Below are positions 8,939 to 19,772 of a stretch of 64,000 nucleotides of DNA, piece after piece; positions within the stretch are counted from its first letter, which is position 1; the number at the start of each line of letters is the position of its first letter. This DNA is from Agrostemma githago (lineage: Eukaryota; Streptophyta; Magnoliopsida; Caryophyllales; Caryophyllaceae): the NCBI GenBank assembly GCA_958450325.1, contig OY288254.1:33613577-33677576 (forward strand). The letters are read 5' to 3'. Below the pieces are notes generated by a model. The model ran no database searches. It saw nothing but the letters and a program-made list of their open reading frames with translations, and was not told the origin of the DNA. The position numbers and the translations under genes are program-made.

Positions 8939-11441
8939 GAAAGATGGAACTTGGAGAATGTGTGTAGATAGTAGAGCCGTTAACAACATCACCATCAAGT
9001 ATAGGTTTCCTATTCCAAGGTTGGATGACATGTTAGATGAGCTTCATGGGGCAGTGGTCTTTTCCAAAATTGATCTAAGAAGTGGGTACCATCAAATCAG
9101 AATGAGGGAAGGGGATGAATGGAAGACCGCTTTCAAAACCAAGCATGGACTCTATGAGTGGACGGTCATGCCATTTGGTCTTACCAACGCTCCGAGCACG
9201 TTCATGAGGTTAATGAACGAGGTACTTAAGGCCTACTTAGGTCGCTTTATTGTGGTTTACTTGGATGATATCCTTGTGTATAGCAGGTCTTTGGAGGAAC
9301 ATATGGAGCATTTAAGACTACTATTCACAACACTTCGCAAACAACAGCTCTTTGGGAAGAAGGAGAAGTGTGCCTTCTTTGTGGAAAGCGTAGTGTTCCT
9401 TGGCTACGTAGTGTCCAAAGAAGGAGTGTCAGTTGATCAAACCAAAGTAGAATCCATACGTACTTGGCCAATCCCTTCCACCATTACAGAAGTAAGGTCA
9501 TTTCATGGTTTGGGTTCTTTTTACAGGAGATTCATCAAGGACTTTAGCACTATCACAAGTCCTATCACCGAATGCTTGAAGAAAGGCGCGTTTGTTTGGT
9601 CCAAAGCTTCCCAAGAAGCCTTTGAAGCCATCAAAGAGAAGTTGTGTTCCGCTCCTATCTTAGCCCTTCCTGATTTCTCTCAGCCATTTGAGGTGGAATG
9701 TGACGCTAGTGGAGTAGGAATTGGTGCTGTTCTTGTACAAAATAGGCGCCCCATTGCCTATTTCTCAGAAAAACTCAATGGAGCAAGGCTGAACTATTGC
9801 ACCTACGACAAGGAGTTCTATGCCATAGTAAGAGCTCTTGATCATTGGAGTCATTACCTTCGTACTAACCAATTTATTCTCCATTCAGATCATGAGTCCC
9901 TAAAGTACATCAATGGCCAACAAAAGTTAAGTCCAAGGCATGCCAAGTGGGTGGAATTCTTGCAATCCTTCCATTTCTCTTCAAAGTACAAGGATGGAAA
10001 AAGTAACATAGTAGCTAATGCACTATCCCGCCGCTACACGTTACTATCTACTTTGGATGTGAGGTTGCTCGGATTTGAAACTCTAAAAGACTACTACAAC
10101 AATGATGCTGACTTTGGTGAAACCTTCACCAAATGCAAGGAGGGAGCCTTTGATGAGTTTGTTTTGCAGGAGGGATTTCTTTTCAAAGGAAACCGCCTGT
10201 GTGTGCCCAAGCATCCCATTAGAGAGCTGCTGGTTAGAGAAGCTCATGGAGGAGGATTAGCGGGTCATTTTGGCATCACAAGAACTTTGGAGGTCTTAAA
10301 GGAGCACTTCTTTTGGCCAAAGATGCAAGGGAGTGTCCAGCATGTAGTGAGCAAGTGTGTGACTTGCCAATTTGCCAAAAGTTCTTTCAAACCCGGAGTC
10401 TACACGCCCTTACCCACTCTTAATAGACCATGGGAAGATGTATCCATGGATTTCATTGTAGCCTTACCAAGAACCGCTAGAGGAAAAGATGCTATCATGG
10501 TGGTGGTAGATCGATTTTCAAAGATGGCTCACTTCATTGCTTGCCACAAAACGGATGATGCTAGCAATGTTGCTGACTTATACTTCAAAGAGGTGGTGCG
10601 TCTCCATGGAGTACCAAAGTCCATTGTCTCTGATCGTGATTCAAAGTTCCTTAGTTACTTTTGGAACACATTATGGAGGAAGGTGGGAACCAAGCTCTTA
10701 TTTAGCACTTCTCATCACCCACAAACAGATGGACAAACCGAGGTTACCAATCGCACTTTGGGGACGTTGTTAAGAGGCCTTGTAAGTAAGACTCAAAAGG
10801 ATTGGGATATCAAGCTTGCCCATGCTGAATTTGCCTACAATCGCTCTCCTACTTATGCTACCTCTTATTCTCCTTTTGAGGCCGTGTATGGGGTCAATCC
10901 TTACATGCCTTTGGACCTGATTCCTCTACCTAAGGATGAGCTAGTCCACAAGGATGCGGAGTCCAAACTAAAGGCTATGATCAAACTCCACGAGCAAATT
11001 CAAGAAAGGATCAAGGAGGTTAATGAAGCATACAAAAGAAGGTCCAACAAGAACAGGAAACCAAGACTTTTTCAAGAGGGTGACTTAGTTTGGGTTCAAT
11101 TGAGAAAGGAGAGGTTTCCAAGCAAAAGAAAGAATAAGTTAATGCCACGAGCAGAAGGGCCTTATAAGATCATATCAAAGGTAAACGACAATGCTTACAA
11201 AGTGGAATTACCGGATGATTATGGAGTTCATGCCACGTTCAATGTGGGAGACCTTTCTCCTTATCTTGATGATGATGGCATTTCAGAATTGAGGGCAATT
11301 CCTTTCCAAGGGGGAGGAGATGATCCTAATGAAGAGGCTAAAGAGTTCAATGAAGTAACACTAGCTCCTAATAGTTCTAGTCAAGCCACATTAGCACCTC
11401 CTACAAGCATAATAGTGTGCCTCCTCCAAGTATTAAGTTAG
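8886..11441 (+). CDS. pol: Pol of E1: reverse transcriptase, RNase H, integrase
   Basis: 851 codons in one frame; the real protein part starts around 8917, after the frameshift. RT: fingers with VPKKDGTWRMCVD, FSKIDLRSGYHQI, and catalytic YLDD at residues 125-128. RNase H: Asp273, Glu310, Asp335; the usual fourth Asp of the ADALSR motif is Asn378 (NALSR), a possible loss of activity. Integrase: N-terminal HHCC zinc motif (ending CVTCQ), then catalytic Asp522, Asp583 and Glu619 with the expected 35-residue Asp-Glu spacing. The C terminus has a GPYKI...FNVGDLSPYL region and reads through the polypurine tract into the 3' LTR, ending after VCLLQVLS. Apart from the upstream frameshift and Asn378 it looks intact. 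Confidence 0.9.
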   Translation: MCERALVLFSVPVLLVPKKDGTWRMCVDSRAVNNITIKYRFPIPRLDDMLDELHGAVVFSKIDLRSGYHQIRMREGDEWKTAFKTKHGLYEWTVMPFGLTNAPSTFMRLMNEVLKAYLGRFIVVYLDDILVYSRSLEEHMEHLRLLFTTLRKQQLFGKKEKCAFFVESVVFLGYVVSKEGVSVDQTKVESIRTWPIPSTITEVRSFHGLGSFYRRFIKDFSTITSPITECLKKGAFVWSKASQEAFEAIKEKLCSAPILALPDFSQPFEVECDASGVGIGAVLVQNRRPIAYFSEKLNGARLNYCTYDKEFYAIVRALDHWSHYLRTNQFILHSDHESLKYINGQQKLSPRHAKWVEFLQSFHFSSKYKDGKSNIVANALSRRYTLLSTLDVRLLGFETLKDYYNNDADFGETFTKCKEGAFDEFVLQEGFLFKGNRLCVPKHPIRELLVREAHGGGLAGHFGITRTLEVLKEHFFWPKMQGSVQHVVSKCVTCQFAKSSFKPGVYTPLPTLNRPWEDVSMDFIVALPRTARGKDAIMVVVDRFSKMAHFIACHKTDDASNVADLYFKEVVRLHGVPKSIVSDRDSKFLSYFWNTLWRKVGTKLLFSTSHHPQTDGQTEVTNRTLGTLLRGLVSKTQKDWDIKLAHAEFAYNRSPTYATSYSPFEAVYGVNPYMPLDLIPLPKDELVHKDAESKLKAMIKLHEQIQERIKEVNEAYKRRSNKNRKPRLFQEGDLVWVQLRKERFPSKRKNKLMPRAEGPYKIISKVNDNAYKVELPDDYGVHATFNVGDLSPYLDDDGISELRAIPFQGGGDDPNEEAKEFNEVTLAPNSSSQATLAPPTSIIVCLLQVLS
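11308..11320 (+). other. Polypurine tract of E1
   Basis: AAGGGGGAGGAGA lies immediately before the 3' LTR start TGATCC and is also coding (Gln-Gly-Gly-Gly-Asp). Confidence 0.85.
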
Positions 11442-11687
11442 CTCGTATAGGAGCTGAATAAAGGAGCAAAGAAGTCAAGGTAAACTGAAGACATTAACTT
11501 GGATTCACACCATGGCTTGTTCACATAGTGTGCACATCATCAAGCTTTGTTTTTGGCTCCATGTTCACACAAGGGGACCGCGGCTGATTAAGAGCTTTGT
11601 TATTAGCTCCATGTTTACATTACTTTGTTATTAGCTCCTAAGCCTTGTTATTAGCTCCTTGTTCACATGGTTGTAACTTTGTTTTTG
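11321..11687 (+). repeat. 3' LTR of E1, first part
   Basis: Identical to 7133-7499 apart from a few substitutions. It stops after GTTTTTG, where the array insertion begins; TTTTG (11683-11687) is repeated at 25090-25094. Confidence 0.92.
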
Positions 11688-12648
11688 TGATGTGAGTTGA
11701 TATGAACTTTGAATAAGAATATGAAGTAGGATTAGTATTCTGAAATGGAACGTAAACAAGTGACCAAAACAGAATGAAAGGTTAGTTTTAAGGATGAATA
11801 AACCGTAACCAAGGATAGTATGCTAGGTGAAGTAGACCTATACTCCAACAAAGCGGTTGCTAGATCAAACACTCGATTGAAATAGCGAGTTTAGAGCTTG
11901 TAACGCGACTTACTCTAGACTTTGTCTTGTAAACAACAAGGACGTAAAAGAAAAGCTTAGCTTTACTCAGGTTTTTGATATGCAAATTGGATGTCTTATT
12001 CATTCAAACAGATGGCTATATATAGCCTACAACAAGACCCTTAAACCGGCTGGTTAGGGTGACAATAACGAAGCTACATGGTGACAAAAACAAAGCTACA
12101 TCTATGTGAACTAGGAGCTAATAACAAAGCTATGTAAACTAGGAGCTAATAACAAAGCTATGTAAACTAGGAGCTAATAACAAAGCTATGTAAACTAGGA
12201 GCTAATAACAAAGCTTAATAAGGAGCCATTTGGACGTGCACAACCAGCTTCAAACGTCCTCTTTAACCCCGGTGCTTTCCCATGCACAACTGACTTGTTC
12301 GGACCATAACTTTGTCAATACTTGTTCAATGAGCCTTCATGAATAGTCATTGGAAAGATAAGCTCGTCTATCTCCTCCATTTTGAATGACTACGAAATTC
12401 CAAGTATAACTCGAGATATGGACTGATCAAAACAATGCTGCAAAAATGAACTCGCATCAGAAATTCCCATGCACAACTGTCTTGTTCGGACCATAACTTT
12501 GTCAATACATGTTCAATGAGCCTTCATGAATAGTCATTGGAAAGATAGGCTCGAAATCTATCTCCTCCATTTTGAATGACTACGAAACTCCAAGTATAAC
12601 TCGAGATATGGACTGATCAAAACAACGCTGCAAAATGAACTCGCATCA
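11688..12648 (-). repeat. Array LTR A1
   Basis: Contains two copies of the ~190-bp U3 repeat and four copies of the 28-bp repeat (AGGAGCTAATAACAAAGC core). A 4-base deletion is seen near 12362 (AAGCTCGTCTATC). As the left end of the array it carries the intact U5 tip TGATGTGAGTTG. Confidence 0.9.
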
Positions 12649-13072
12649 TACTCTCCTTCTTTGAAAAAGAATTGTCCTCAATTCTTGTAAAATGTATCCC
12701 ACCTGGATCAAATACAAAATTTGTTAGGATCAACACATCCTTACTCCAAATAGATGTAAGTGTGGGTAACGTTGGTATCACGGCTCGACCTCAAGCTTGA
12801 CTCCTTTTCAAGTAGGTGTTGTTTTGAATGCTTGTGAACTCTACTTTGCTTGTTGTGAACAAGGATGGATCAGGTATCTTTTGTTGCTTCTCAAAGTATT
12901 CCACAAGCTCAATCCCCTTACTCTCCATGCTTGTTTTGACTAAGATCAGAATTTGTTTCTTCTTGCACAACCCGTTTGGTTGAAGATGATACTCGTCAAA
13001 AACAGGTGGTAACGTTGGATCAAACACCAAACTTTCCTCGTAAGTGTTTTCAAACGAGAAAATTCCAGCCAT
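12617..13072 (-). pseudogene. Array internal ORF copy 1, nonsense mutated
   Basis: Starts with MAG at 13072. It matches the 151-codon ORF of the other copies, but a Trp codon (TGG to TGA, at 12791-12793 on the minus strand) stops it after SQA, removing the C-terminal third. The product is unrecognised. It is the only one of the seven array copies with a stop. Confidence 0.75.
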
Positions 13073-13325
13073 CTTTTTTTTTTTTTGGAATAGTACTACG
13101 TGAACAGTACTAATTCGTGAACAGTTTTTTTTTTTTTTGAAAATAAATCGAACTTCAACAAGAACCACGAAACAATCAAAACCGATTAACCCTCGAACTA
13201 CCCGCACGAGTTTAACCTTTGAATTCCAATCGCAATTAGAAATTCAACTAATAACTTGGCTTCGACACTTCTTGGACCGTCTTGATTTTAAGAAAAATCA
13301 AGAGTTGTAGCTCTGATACCACTAA

Positions 13326-14479
13326 TGATGTGAGTTGATATGAACTTTGAATAAGAATATGAAGTAGGATTAGTATTCTGAAATGGAACGTAAACAAGTG
13401 ACCAAAACAGAATGAAAGGTTAGTTTTAAGGATGAATAAACCGTAACCAAGGATAGTATGCTAGGTGAAGTAGACCTATACTCCAACAAAGCGGTTGCTA
13501 GATCAAACACTCGATTGAAATAGCGAGTTTAGAGCTTGTAACGCGACTTACTCTAGACTTTGTCTTGTAAACAACAAGGACGTAAAAGAAAAGCTTAGCT
13601 TTACTCAGGTTTTTGATATGCAAATTGGATGTCTTATTCATTCAAATAGATGGCTATATATAGCCTACAACAAGACCCTTAAACCGGCTGGTTAGGGTGA
13701 CAATAACGAAGCTACATGGTGACAAAAACAAAGCTACATCTATGTGAACTAGGAGCTAATAACAAAGCTATGTAAACTAGGAGCTAATAACAAAGCTATG
13801 TAAACTAGGAGCTAATAACAAAGCTATGTAAACTAGGAGCTAATAACAAAGCTTAATAAGGAGCCATTTGGACGTGCACAACCAGCTTCAAACGTCCTCT
13901 TTAACCCCGGTACTTTCCCATGCACAACTGACTTATTCGGACCATAACTTTGTCAATACTTGTTCAATGAGCCTTCATGAATAGTCATTGAAAAGATAAG
14001 CTCGAAATCTATCTCCTCCATTTTGAATGACTACGAAATTCCAAGTATAACTCGAGATATGGACTGATCAAAACAATGCTGCAAAAATGAACTCGCATCA
14101 GAAATTCCCATGCACAACTGTCTTGTTCGGACCATAACTTTGTCAATACTTGTTCAATGAGCCTTCATGAATAGTCATTGGAAAGATAAGTTCGAAATCT
14201 ATCTCCTCCATTTTGAATGACTACGAAATTCCAAGTATAACTCGAGATATGGACTGATCAAAACAATGCTGCAAAAATGAACTCGCATCAGAAATTCCCA
14301 TGCACAACTGTCTTGTTCGGACCATAACTTTGTCAATACTTGTTCAATGAGCCTTCATGAATAGTCATTGGAAAGATAGGCTCGAAATCTATCTCCTCCA
14401 TTTTAAATGACTACGAAACTCCAAGTATAACTCGAGATATGGACTGATCAAAACAACGCTGCAAAATGAACTCGCATCA
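13326..14479 (-). repeat. Array LTR A2
   Basis: Three ~190-bp U3 units and four 28-bp units. Confidence 0.9.
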
Positions 14480-14903
14480 TACTCTCCTTCTTTGAAAAAG
14501 AATTGTCCTCAATTCTTGTAACAAGTATCCCACCTGGATCAATTACAAAATTTGTTAGGATCAACACATCCTTACTCCAAATAGACATAAGTGTGGGTAA
14601 CGTTGGTATCACGGCTCGACCCCAAGCTTGACTCCTTTTCAAGTAGGTGTTGTTTTGAATGCTTGTGAACTCTACTTTGCTTGTTGTGAACAAGGATGGA
14701 TCAGGTATCTTTTGTTGCTTCTCAAAGTATTCCACAAGCTCAATCCCCTTACTCTCCATGCTTGTTTTAACTAAGATCAGAATTTGTTTCTTCTTGCACA
14801 ACCCGTTTGGTTGAAGATGATACTCGTCAAAAACAGGTGGTAACGTTGGATCAAACACCAAAGTTTCCACGTAAGTGTTTTCAAACGAGAAAATTCCAGC
14901 CAT
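14448..14903 (-). CDS. Non-autonomous element ORF, copy 2 (unknown function)
   Basis: 151 codons, start ATG at 14903 directly after an A-rich leader (long T-run on the plus strand). The product is unrecognised. Visible features: an MAG-x-FSFEN N terminus like F1 Gag starts, a central Lys-rich stretch (CKKKQILILVK), and a hydrophobic C-terminal part (DVLILTNF). The end is read across the polypurine tract into U3 (final residues FAALF). It carries the variants YVETL and NFVIDPGG shared with copy 3. The 3' coding sequence matches the E1/E3 sequence that encodes LRTIPFQGGG, but in a different frame. Confidence 0.7.
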   Translation of the reverse strand: MAGIFSFENTYVETLVFDPTLPPVFDEYHLQPNGLCKKKQILILVKTSMESKGIELVEYFEKQQKIPDPSLFTTSKVEFTSIQNNTYLKRSQAWGRAVIPTLPTLMSIWSKDVLILTNFVIDPGGILVTRIEDNSFSKKESMMRVHFAALF

Positions 14904-15162
14904 CTTTTTTTTTTTTTTTTTTGGAATAGTACTACGTGAACAGTACTAATTCGTGAACAGTTTTTTTTTTTTTTTGAAAATAAATCGAACTTCAACAAGA
15001 ACCACGAAACAATCAAAACCGATTAACCCTCGAACTACCCGCACGAGTTTAACCTTTGAATTCCAATCGCAATTAGAAATTCAACTAATAACTTGGCTTC
15101 GACACTTCTTGGACCGTCTTGATTTTAAGAAAAATCAAGAGTTGTAGCTCTGATACCACTAA

Positions 15163-16316
15163 TGATGTGAGTTGATATGAACTTTGAATAAGAATATGAA
15201 GTAGGATTAGTATTCTGAAATGGAACGTAAACAAGTGACCAAAACAGAATGAAAGGTTAGTTTTAAGGATGAATAAACCGTAACCAAGGATAGTATGCTA
15301 GGTGAAGTAGACCTATACTCCAACAAAGCGGTTGCTAGATCAAACACTCGATTGAAATAGCGAGTTTAGAGCTTGTAACGCGACTTACTCTAGACTTTGT
15401 CTTGTAAACAACAAGGACGTAAAAGAAAAGCTTAGCTTTACTCAGGTTTTTGATATGCAAATTGGATGTCTTATTCATTCAAATAGATGGCTATATATAG
15501 CCTACAACAAGACCCTTAAACCGGCTGGTTAGGGTGACAATAACGAAGCTACATGGTGACAAAAACAAAGCTACATCTATGTGAACTAGGAGCTAATAAC
15601 AAAGCTATGTAAACTAGGAGCTAATAACAAAGCTATGTAAACTAGGAGCTAATAACAAAGCTATTTAAACTAGGAGCTAATAACAAAGCTTAATAAGGAG
15701 CCATTTGGACGTGCACAACCAGCTTCAAACGTCCTCTTTAACCCCGGTGCTTTCCCATGCACAACTGACTTGTTCGGACCATAACTTTGTCAATACTTGT
15801 TCAATGAGCCTTCATGAATAGTCATTGGAAAGATAAGCTCGAAATCTATCTCCTCCATTTTGAATGACTACGAAATTCCAAGTATAACTCGAGATATGGA
15901 CTGATCAAAACAATGCTGCAAAAATGAACTCGCATCAGAAATTCCCATGCACAACTGTCTTGTTCGGACCATACCTTTGTCAATACTTGTTCAATGAGCC
16001 TTCATGAATAGTCATTGGAAAAATAAGCTCGAAATCTATCTCCTCCATTTTGAATGACTACGAAAATCCAAGTATAACTCGAGATATGGACTGATCAAAA
16101 CAATGCTGCAAAAATGAACTCGCATCAGAAATTCCCATGCACAACTGTCTTGTTCGGACCATAACTTTGTCAATACTTGTTCAATGAGCCTTCATGAATA
16201 GTCATTGGAAAGATAGGCTCGAAATATATCTCCTCCATTTTGAATGACTACGAAACTCCAAGTATAACTCGAGATATGGACTGCTCAAAACAACGCTGCA
16301 AAATGAACTCGCATCA
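15163..16316 (-). repeat. Array LTR A3
   Basis: Three ~190-bp units. The fourth 28-bp unit carries the variant spacer ATTTAAACT, shared only with A4. Confidence 0.9.
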
Positions 16317-16740
16317 TACTCTCCTTCTTTGAAAAAGAATTGTCCTCAATTCTTGTAACAAGTATCCCACCTGGATCAATTACAAAATTTGTTAGGATCA
16401 ACACATCCTTACTCCAAATAGACATAAGTGTGGGTAACGTTGGTATCATGGCTCGACCCCAAGCTTGACTCCTTTTCAAGTAGGTGTTGTTTTGAATGCT
16501 TGTGAACTCTACTTTGCTTGTTGTGAACAAGGATGGATCAGGTATCTTTTGTTGCTTCTCAAAGTATTCCACAAGCTCAATCCCCTTACTCTCCATGCTT
16601 GTTTTGACTAAGATCAGAATTTGTTTCTTCTTGCACAACCCGTTTGGTTGAAGATGATACTCGTCAAAAACAGGTGGTAACGTTGGATCAAACACCAAAG
16701 TTTCCACGTAAGTGTTTTCAAACGAGAAAATTCCAGCCAT
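16285..16740 (-). CDS. Non-autonomous element ORF, copy 3
   Basis: 151 codons, nearly identical to copy 2 (YVETL, NFVIDPGG), with one private change, RAMIPT for RAVIPT. Same A-rich leader and same read-through into U3. Function unknown. Confidence 0.7.
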   Translation of the reverse strand: MAGIFSFENTYVETLVFDPTLPPVFDEYHLQPNGLCKKKQILILVKTSMESKGIELVEYFEKQQKIPDPSLFTTSKVEFTSIQNNTYLKRSQAWGRAMIPTLPTLMSIWSKDVLILTNFVIDPGGILVTRIEDNSFSKKESMMRVHFAALF

Positions 16741-17000
16741 CTTTTTTTTTTTTTTTTTTGGAATAGTACTACGTGAACAGTACTAATTCGTGAACAGTTT
16801 TTTTTTTTTTTTTGAAAATAAATCGAACTTCAACAAGAACCACGAAACAATCAAAACCGATTAACCCTCGAACTACCCGCACGAGTTTAACCTTTGAATT
16901 CCAATCGCAATTAGAAATTCAACTAATAACTTGGCTTCGACACTTCTTGGACCGTCTTGATTTTAAGAAAAATCAAGAGTTGTAGCTCTGATACCACTAA

Positions 17001-17964
17001 TGATGTGAGTTGATATGAACTTTGAATAAGAATATGAAGTAGGATTAGTATTCTGAAATGGAACGTAAACAAGTGACCAAAACAGAATGAAAGGTTAGTT
17101 TTAAGGATGAATAAACCGTAACCAAGGATAGTATGCTAGGTGAAGTAGACCTATACTCCAACAAAGCGGTTGCTAGATCAAACACTCGATTGAAATAGCG
17201 AGTTTAGAGCTTGTAACGCGACTTACTCTAGACTTTGTCTTGTAAACAACAAGGACGTAAAAGAAAAGCTTAGCTTTACTCAGGTTTTTGATATGCAAAT
17301 TGGATGTCTTATTCATTCAAATAGATGGCTATATATAGCCTACAACAAGACCTTTAAACCGGCTGGTTAGGGTGACAATAACGAAGCTACATGGTGACAA
17401 AAACAAAGCTACATCTATGTGAACTAGGAGCTAATAACAAAGCTATGTAAACTAGGAGCTAATAACAAAGCTATGTAAACTAGGAGCTAATAACAAAGCT
17501 ATTTAAACTAGGAGCTAATAACAAAGCTTAATAAGGAGCCATTTGGACGTGCACAACCAGCTTCAAACGTCCTCTTTAACCCCGGTGCTTTCCCATGCAC
17601 AACTGACTTGTTCGGACCATAACTTTGTCAATACTTGTTCAATGAGCCTTCATGAATAGTCATTGGAAAGATAAGCTCGAAATCTATCTCATCCATTTTG
17701 AATGACTACGAAATTCCAAGTATAACTCGAGATATGGACTGATCAAAACAATGCTGCAAAAATGAACACGCATCAGAAATTCCCATGCACAACTGTCTTG
17801 TTCGGACCATAACTTTGTCAATACTTGTTCAATGAGCCTTCATGAATAGTCATTGGAAAGATAAGCTCGAAATCTATCTCCTCCATTTTGAATGACTACG
17901 AAACTCCAAGTATAACTCGAGATATGGACTGATCAAAACAACGCTGCAAAATGAACTCGCATCA
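17001..17964 (-). repeat. Array LTR A4
   Basis: Only two ~190-bp units. It shares the ATTTAAACT spacer with A3 and has a private ATCTCATCC change near 17690. Confidence 0.9.
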
Positions 17965-18388
17965 TACTCTCCTTCTTTGAAAAAGAATTGTCCTCAATTC
18001 TTGTAACAAGTATCCCACCTGGATCAAATACAAAATTTGTTAGGATCAACACATCCTTACTCCAAATAGACATAAGTGTGGGTAACGTTGGTATCACGGC
18101 TCGACCCCAAGCTTGACTCCTTTTCAAGTAGGTGTTGTTTTGAATGCTTGTGAACTCTACTTTGCTTGTTGTGAACAAGGATGGATCAGGTATCTTTTGT
18201 TGCTTCTCAAAGTATTCCACAAGCTCAATCCCCTTATTCTCCATGCTTGTTTTGACTAAGATCAGAATTTGTTTCTTCTTGCACAACCCGTTTGGTTGAA
18301 GATGATACTCGTCAAAAACAGGTGGTAACGTTGGATCAAACACCAAACTTTCCTCGTAAGTGTTTTCAAACGAGAAAATTCCAGCCAT
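17933..18388 (-). CDS. Non-autonomous element ORF, copy 4
   Basis: 151 codons, with YEESL, MENKG and NFVFDPGG variants; MENKG is shared with copy 7 only. Intact. Function unknown. Confidence 0.7.
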   Translation of the reverse strand: MAGIFSFENTYEESLVFDPTLPPVFDEYHLQPNGLCKKKQILILVKTSMENKGIELVEYFEKQQKIPDPSLFTTSKVEFTSIQNNTYLKRSQAWGRAVIPTLPTLMSIWSKDVLILTNFVFDPGGILVTRIEDNSFSKKESMMRVHFAALF

Positions 18389-18646
18389 CTTTTTTTTTTT
18401 TTTTTTTTTGGAATAGTACTACGTTAACAGTACTAATTCGTGAACAGTTTTTTTTTTTTGAAAATAAATCGAACTTCAACAAGAACCACGAAACAATCAA
18501 AACCGAATAACCCTCGAACTACCCGCACGAGTTTAACCTTTGAATTCCAATCGCAATTAGAAATTCAACTAATAACTTGGCTTCGACACTTCTTGGACCG
18601 TCTTGATTTTAAGAAAAATCAAGAGTTGTAGCTCTGATACCACTAA

Positions 18647-19772
18647 TGATGTGAGTTGATATGAACTTTGAATAAGAATATGAAGTAGGATTAGTATTCT
18701 GAAATGGAACGTAAACAAGTGACCAAAACAGAATGAAAGGTTAGTTTTAAGGATGAATAAACCGTAACCAAGGATAGTATGCTAGGTGAAGTAGACCTAT
18801 ACTCCAACAAAGCGGTTGCTAGATCAAACACTCGATTGAAATAGCGAGTTTAGAGCTTGTAACGCGACTTACTCTAGACTTTGTCTTGTAAACAACAAGG
18901 ACGTAAAAGAAAAGTTTAGCTTTACTCAGGTTTTTGATATGCAAATTGGATGTCTTATTCATTCAAATAGATGACTATATATAGCCTACAACAAGACCCT
19001 TAAACCGGCTGGTTAGGGTGACAATAACGAAGCTACATGGTGACAAAAACAAAGCTACATCTATGTGAACTAGGAGCTAATAACAAAGCTATGTAAACTA
19101 GGAGCTAATAACAAAGCTATGTAAACTAGGAGCTAATAACAAAGCTTAATAAGGACCCATTTGGACGTGCACAACCAGCTTCAAACGTCCTCTTTAACCC
19201 CGGTGCTTTCCCATGCACAACTGACTTGTTCGGACCATAACTTTGTCAATACTTGTTCAATGAGCCTTCATGAATAGTCATTCGAAAGATAAGCTCGAAA
19301 TCTATCTCCTCCATTTTGAATGACTACGAAATTCCAAGTATAACTCGAGATATGGACTGATCAAAACAATGCTGCAAAAATGAACTCGCATCAGAAATTC
19401 CTATGCACAACTGTCTTGTTCGGACCATAACTTTGTCAATACTTGTTCAATGAGCCTTCATGAATAGTCATTGGAAGGATAAGCTCGAAATATATCTCCT
19501 CCATTTTGAATGACTACGAAATTCCAAGTATAACTCGAGATATGGACTGATCAAAACAATGCTGCAAAAATGAACTCGCATCAGAAATTCCCATGCACAA
19601 CTGTCTTGTTCGGACCATAACTTTGTCAATACTTGTTCAATGAGCCTTCATGAATAGTCATTGGAAAGATAAGCTCGAAATCTATCTCCTCCATTTTGAA
19701 TGACTACGAAACTCCAAGTATAACTCGAGATATGGACTGATCAAAACAACGCTGCAAAATGAACTCGCATCA
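18647..19772 (-). repeat. Array LTR A5
   Basis: Three ~190-bp units but only three 28-bp units, which accounts for its 28-bp shorter length. It has GACTATATATAGCC instead of GGCTATATATAGCC, so the TATA palindrome is broken; A6-A8 share this change. Confidence 0.9.
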
